Part shown: positions 45,001 through 51,000 of the stretch, one piece after another
Layout of the letters: every line of letters begins with the position of its first letter
Position numbering within the stretch: the first letter of the stretch is position 1
Source: CBDBDZ01 sp965204215
GTDB taxonomy: Bacteria > Pseudomonadota > Gammaproteobacteria > Pseudomonadales > GM7GCV1
Assembly: GCA_965204215.1 (NCBI GenBank)
Contig: CBDBDZ010000014.1
Span: 1,364,001 to 1,428,000 of the forward strand
Direction: 5' to 3'
DNA: 64,000 nucleotides
Program-made: the position numbers and the translations under genes
The notes under the pieces: generated by a model
The model's input: the letters and a program-made list of their open reading frames with translations, nothing else
Database searches by the model: none
Told to the model about the DNA's origin: nothing

Positions 45001-48000
45001 AATACAACTGTTAGTGGTTCAGGTACTGTATTGATTCAAGATTTAGGATTAAGTATTTTGCTTGCAATTTCCGCACTTGTTCCCGATGCTACTGAAGGCG
45101 GTGCTGATGGTGTATTTAGAGTCAGTTTAAATGGCGCGGCACTATCAAACAATCTGCTGGTGCTACTGGATGTTCAGGGTACGGCCGATGCTGATACCGA
45201 TGTCAATACCTTGCCTAGTACTATTACGATTAATAGCAATAATCTTTTTACTGATATTGTCGTAACTGCTATTGATGACGATTTGGCAGAGGGTAGTGAA
45301 AGTATCGCATTGACCATTACCAGTTTCATCGGTGTGGCAGAGGGTGTGACGGTGCTTATTTCTAATAACGATTCAGCGATTGTCACTGTGAATGATGATG
45401 CCGATGATTTGTCCAGACCTGTTAATGTGATTGCAGTAGATGCAAGCGCTTCTGAGTCGAATGAAGCCGGCAGCTTCCAGTTCTTTGTCAGCAATCCCAT
45501 TGTGACCGATATTACCATTGATTACACCTTAAGTGGTGCTGCCACGTTCGGCGTGGATTATTTGAGTGTTGCAAGCAATATTGTTATTGCTGCAGGCTCT
45601 ACCTCAAGCGTGCTGCAAATTAATCCATTATTTGATGGTATTGAAGAACTTGATGAAACGGTAAGTGTCGTTGTGCTAAGCGTTAGTGGCGCGCCATCAG
45701 ATGTCAACCTGTCAGTGGGAGTGAACGCTCAAGCATCCTTGGTTATTGATGATAGGCACCCCAGTGTCAACACCAGTCAAGTTAGTGTCAATTTCGGTAG
45801 AGTTGCTGCCAATAATGTTGATGAAGATGTCGTGACAGTTACCTTGATGACAGAAGATAATTTACCGATAGGAGTCGGTGGTTCAAGTGTTGAGATTTTT
45901 GCAACAGGTGGTGCCATTGTCTCTGAAGTGATTGATTTAAATAATGGTTCATATCAGGCGGAAATTCGCAATACCGTACCTGAAGTTGTCACCTTAAGTG
46001 CTACTGTTGAAAATGCATTAATTGCTGAAAGGGCTACGATTGTATTTACGCCTACGGCATTGGGTCGAGGTATTATATTATGGCTGCAAGGTGATAACGG
46101 TGTGGTGGGTAATATCGAGCGTTGGAATGACTCTTCAGGTAACAATAATAATGCCACTGCGGTCAACAGCCCAACACTGGAGGATAATTTAAACTTTAAT
46201 CCTTTTGTGAATTTTGCGGTTGACTCCAATGCGTACTTCACACTAGCTCCCGGGTTTAATAGTTTTAATGATGGACTTAGTGCTTATATCGCTATTAGAC
46301 CCATGATTAATGGAGGTGTTGAAAACTTCGTAGAATTAGGCAATTCGATTAACAGTAATGATGTGATTGCCTTAGGTAGAAGCGCTAATCGATTAACTTA
46401 TAATGATGTGAATGTGCCTGCTAATATTACCACGGATACTGCTCAATTAATCAGTGTTGTGCAAAGTGGTAACTCCGTTGTAGCGCAAAGAAATGCACTG
46501 CAATTAGGAGTGCCAGGCAGTACAGCATCGATATCGAATGTGCAACGTGATGCGAATTTTATTGGCGGCTCCAGCTCATTGCGATACCAGGGAGATATTG
46601 CGGAATTTATCCTCATTAATCAGGCGCAGAATGCTATTGTGAGCAGCAGAATACAAAGTTATTTAGCGATGAAGTACGGTATCACATTAGGCAATACAAA
46701 TAATCCTGTAGACTATGTTAATAGCAGTAACGATGTGATCTGGCAAGCGGATAACCAGTACCAAAACAATATAGGTGCTATTGGGCTTGATACGCAATTA
46801 AACTTCACCCAATCGATTGGTCAAAACAGTAATTCTCAAGACTTAACGGTATCTACTGACAACGATTTTACTACCTTAAATACAATGAGAACTCATCTTT
46901 TGAGCGAACAATCTTTTCTGATTTGGGGAAATAATGGTCAGCGCATTGATTTAACCACAACTAACAATATCCCCTCCTTTGTTCAATCCATTGTTCCCAG
47001 AAACTGGAAAGTAGTGAATACCAATAATGTGGGCGCTGTTTCGATAAAAATTGACGGCTTACCATTACTGGCAGCAAGTCAACAGTATGTATTGTTAATT
47101 GATACTGACAACGATTTCTCTACAGGTTCAGTGGTTGTTGCCAATAGTGTCAATGGTGAATTTGAAAATATTATCTTTCCGGTCGATAGCTATATCACCG
47201 TAGGTATTCAATTAACTGGGTTGACGGTATCCTCATCAGTGCTCGATGATATCGCATCAGAGGCAGACAATGAACCTGCAACCTATCGTTTTATCATCAG
47301 CGCTTTGTTGGAAAATCCTTTAACCATTGGTTACAGTATCGTGGGCAATACAGAAAATGGTTCGGATTACGAGAGGCTCAGTTTGAGCGCAGTCATTCCT
47401 CCTAATGCCAATAGTGTCGATGTTATCGTTGTGCCAATAAATGATAGTTTAGGTGAAGGTGAGGAGAATTTACAGTTGGCAATTCAAACTGTTTCCGGAG
47501 TACCATTGGGTGTTAGCTTAACTTTTTTTGAGACGAATGATCAGATAATTATCATTGATGATGATATCGAGCTGGAATTGTTAGTCAATGCCATTGATCC
47601 CACAGGAAATGAAAGTGGAGACCCACTGTCATTCTCTATTGAATTTAGTGATCAAATAATGTTATCACAGCCTACGATTATTACTTATACGCTCGTTGGG
47701 ACCGCGGTTAATGGTGTTGATTATGAGGCGTTAAGTGGCACTACTGTGATTCCTGCAAATGATTTTCAGTCTGTTATTAATATTATTGCAATTGCTGATA
47801 ACTTTGGCGAGGGAACAGAAAGTGTCCAGCTGGAATTACAGGCGTTTACCTCCTCGTTGAGTCAAACAGGTGTGAGAATTACTATTTCACCTGATCAAGC
47901 GGTCAGTAGTGCTATTATCGCTGATAATACAGAAGTGATCGCTTCGATAGTGTCACTATCCAGACAAATTAATGAGTCTGGGGAAGGTAATACAACCAAT

Positions 48001-51000
48001 TATGTGATTCAGGTTAGTAATCCGGTTGTTAATTCAGACATTACCTTATTTTATTCACTTGGAGGTTCTGCATTAAATGGTATTGACTATGTTACACCCG
48101 ACAACAGTTTGATCATACCTCGTGGCAACACTCAGGTTCAAACGGAAGTGGTTGCCCTTGGCGATGCCCTTGGTGAGGGTAATGAAGTGATAAATTCCGT
48201 CATAACGGATGTGACCGGAGAACCCGAAGGTTTGGAAGTTGTGGCATCTAACCAATTAAATTCCATTACTATTATTGATAACCGAGCGTTCGCGCTTCAG
48301 CTTGTCAGGGTTAGTGCTGTTGATGCATTAGCAGAAGAAACGAACAGCCAGCCTGGTGTATTCAGAGTTGGTATTGAGCTGCCTCTTGTCTTTGATTTGC
48401 CCGTTCAATACAGTATTTCAGGTTCTGCTAGTGAGGTTGATGACTATGCGGCTATTGCGACAACGCTAATCACAATCCTTGCAGGGACGACCTTTACCGA
48501 TGTTTCTATCATACCTTTTGATGATGGTTTAAGTGAAGGTACAGAGACTGTGAGTATTGGTTTAACGGAGCATTTATTAGCCCAACCCGGTTTAAATATC
48601 AGCGTGGATCAAAGTTTGGCAACTATTGAATTAATTGATGCTAATAGTAAGCCTTCATTAGAAATTATTGCCATAGACAGTAACGCTACCGAGACTGCTG
48701 ATAATTCTGACATAGGCACCTTTCAATTGGTATTAAGCAGTCGACAAATAGTCGATACCAATGTTATCTTTGAGGTAACAGGCAGTGCAGAGGACACTGT
48801 GGATTATGCGAGTCTTCCATCACAAATTGCCATTCCATCAGGTACAACGAATGTCAGTATCCATGTCACACCTGTTGATGACTCATTGGTAGAAGGCATT
48901 GAAACCGTTGTGCTCAGTATCATTACAGCGATTATGGGCGTTGAAGGTGTGGTGATTAATAACGCTGACAATCAGCAAGCTGAAGTGAGCATTATTGATG
49001 ATGTGTCAGATTTAACACCACAACTGAATCTGGCAGTATCGGATGCCACCATCATGGAAGCTGCGCCAGGCAATGACCAAAGTGCCTTTGTACTATCGGT
49101 TAGCCGTGTCTTTGTATCGGATTTAATCATCAATTTCAGCTTGACTGGTACTGCTACCAATGGTGTAGACTATCAACCGCTTGCAACCAGTGCGACCTTG
49201 CCTGCCGGACAGCTGTCTATTAATTTCCCTGTACTCTTGATTGACGATGAGCTTGAAGAATTACCTGAGACCATCAGATTTATTCTCAATAATGTTGAGA
49301 ATGAGCCAGATAGTGTCAATATTGTTATACCTCAAAATCATATTGATATCTTGGTTTTAGAAGACCCCAACGATTTGGCACCACCGGAACCACCAGAAAT
49401 ATTCCCATCCAATGGTGTGATGTTAACAGGCAGTGCTGAACCAGGTTCAACGGTTCGTATCTATTCCGATGAAGGACTGAATACATTAATATGCAGCGTA
49501 TTAGTACCAACTGATACTCAGTTTACTTGTGAATTTGATACAACACTTGCTGAAGGTCAACAGTTGTTTGTAACAGCAACTGACCAGGTCTTTAATGTTT
49601 CCGAAGTATCGACCACGATTATTGATACAACAGCGCCTGATGCACCAATTGTTAACCCAACCAATGGTCAATTCGTTACAGGTAACGCCGAACCTGGCAG
49701 TACGATTAATATCGTCAATAGTGTCCAGCCTGATGTTATTTTGTGTACAACGCTGGCGAATGTCGATGGTATCTTTAGCTGTGATATCAATCCAGTTCAA
49801 GTTAATGCATCCGAATTAGTTGTGACTGCAACAGATGCAGCAAGCAATCAATCTGAGCCGACACAGGTTATTGTGGATGCCATTCCCCCTGATGCCCCGG
49901 CAGTTAATGCAACCCAGGGTGATGTTATTACAGGTACGGCTGAACCTCTCAGTACCATTACTGTGAGTTCGGTATCACCCACAGCTGTCATCTGCACAGT
50001 AGTCACTACAGCTGAAGGCAGCTACAGTTGTTCACTAGAGCCAACTCAAGGCGATGGTACATTATTAAATGTGACGGCAACCGATGCTGCTCAAAATGTT
50101 AGCGATATAACTTCTGTTGTGGTTGATAGTATGATTGATGCTCCTGTTGTAGCACCATCAGCGGGTCTGTTTGTTAACGGTGTCGCAGAAGCCGGGGCAA
50201 ATGTTTTGGTGTCAGATGTGCAAGGTGAGATTCGCTGCGAAGTTGTGGCAGCTGAATCGGGCTTGTTTATTTGTGGGCCGATGGAACCACAGGCTGAACC
50301 GGGTGATGTATTGACAGTAACAGTCATTGATGCGGCTGGCAACTCTGCATCCATTAGCATTACCATATCAGGGGATGATGGAGACGGTGTCAGCAATGAA
50401 GAAGAAATGGCAGGCCCTAACCAGATAACCATCAATGGGGTGACTGGCTCAGATGCGAACAATGATGGGATTTTTGATGCACAACAAGCCAATGTGGCGA
50501 CCATGCTTGATAATCCATCGACTGGTCTGGAAGAAGATAGAAGCTATCTATCGGTATCGATTCCTGAACAAAGTACAGAAACGAATAGCTGTATTCGCAT
50601 TGAAACTGTTCCTGTCGAACAAGAAGAGGGTACTATTGACCAGAGTGATGACATCGGTGTCGATGCAACCTTTGATTATCCGTATGGGCTTGTCGATTAT
50701 GAAGTCAATTGTCAAAATTCCAATGAAACTGTGCTTATCGACATATTCTTTTATGGGCATGGGCGTTTAGCGGATGCAGGTATATTGCTTGATGATTATG
50801 TGATTCGTAAATTTGGACGATTGAGTGAAGGTAACGATCGCGTTTACTACACACCAGAAGAAGAAGGCATTGAAGTTGTCAATGTGGAACTGATTGATGA
50901 CTTACTTGATGTCGACAATAATCCTACCACGGTAGCAAAACTCACTATTGTACTAACGGATAATCAAATTGGCGATGATGATTTTGAACCTGGTATTATT

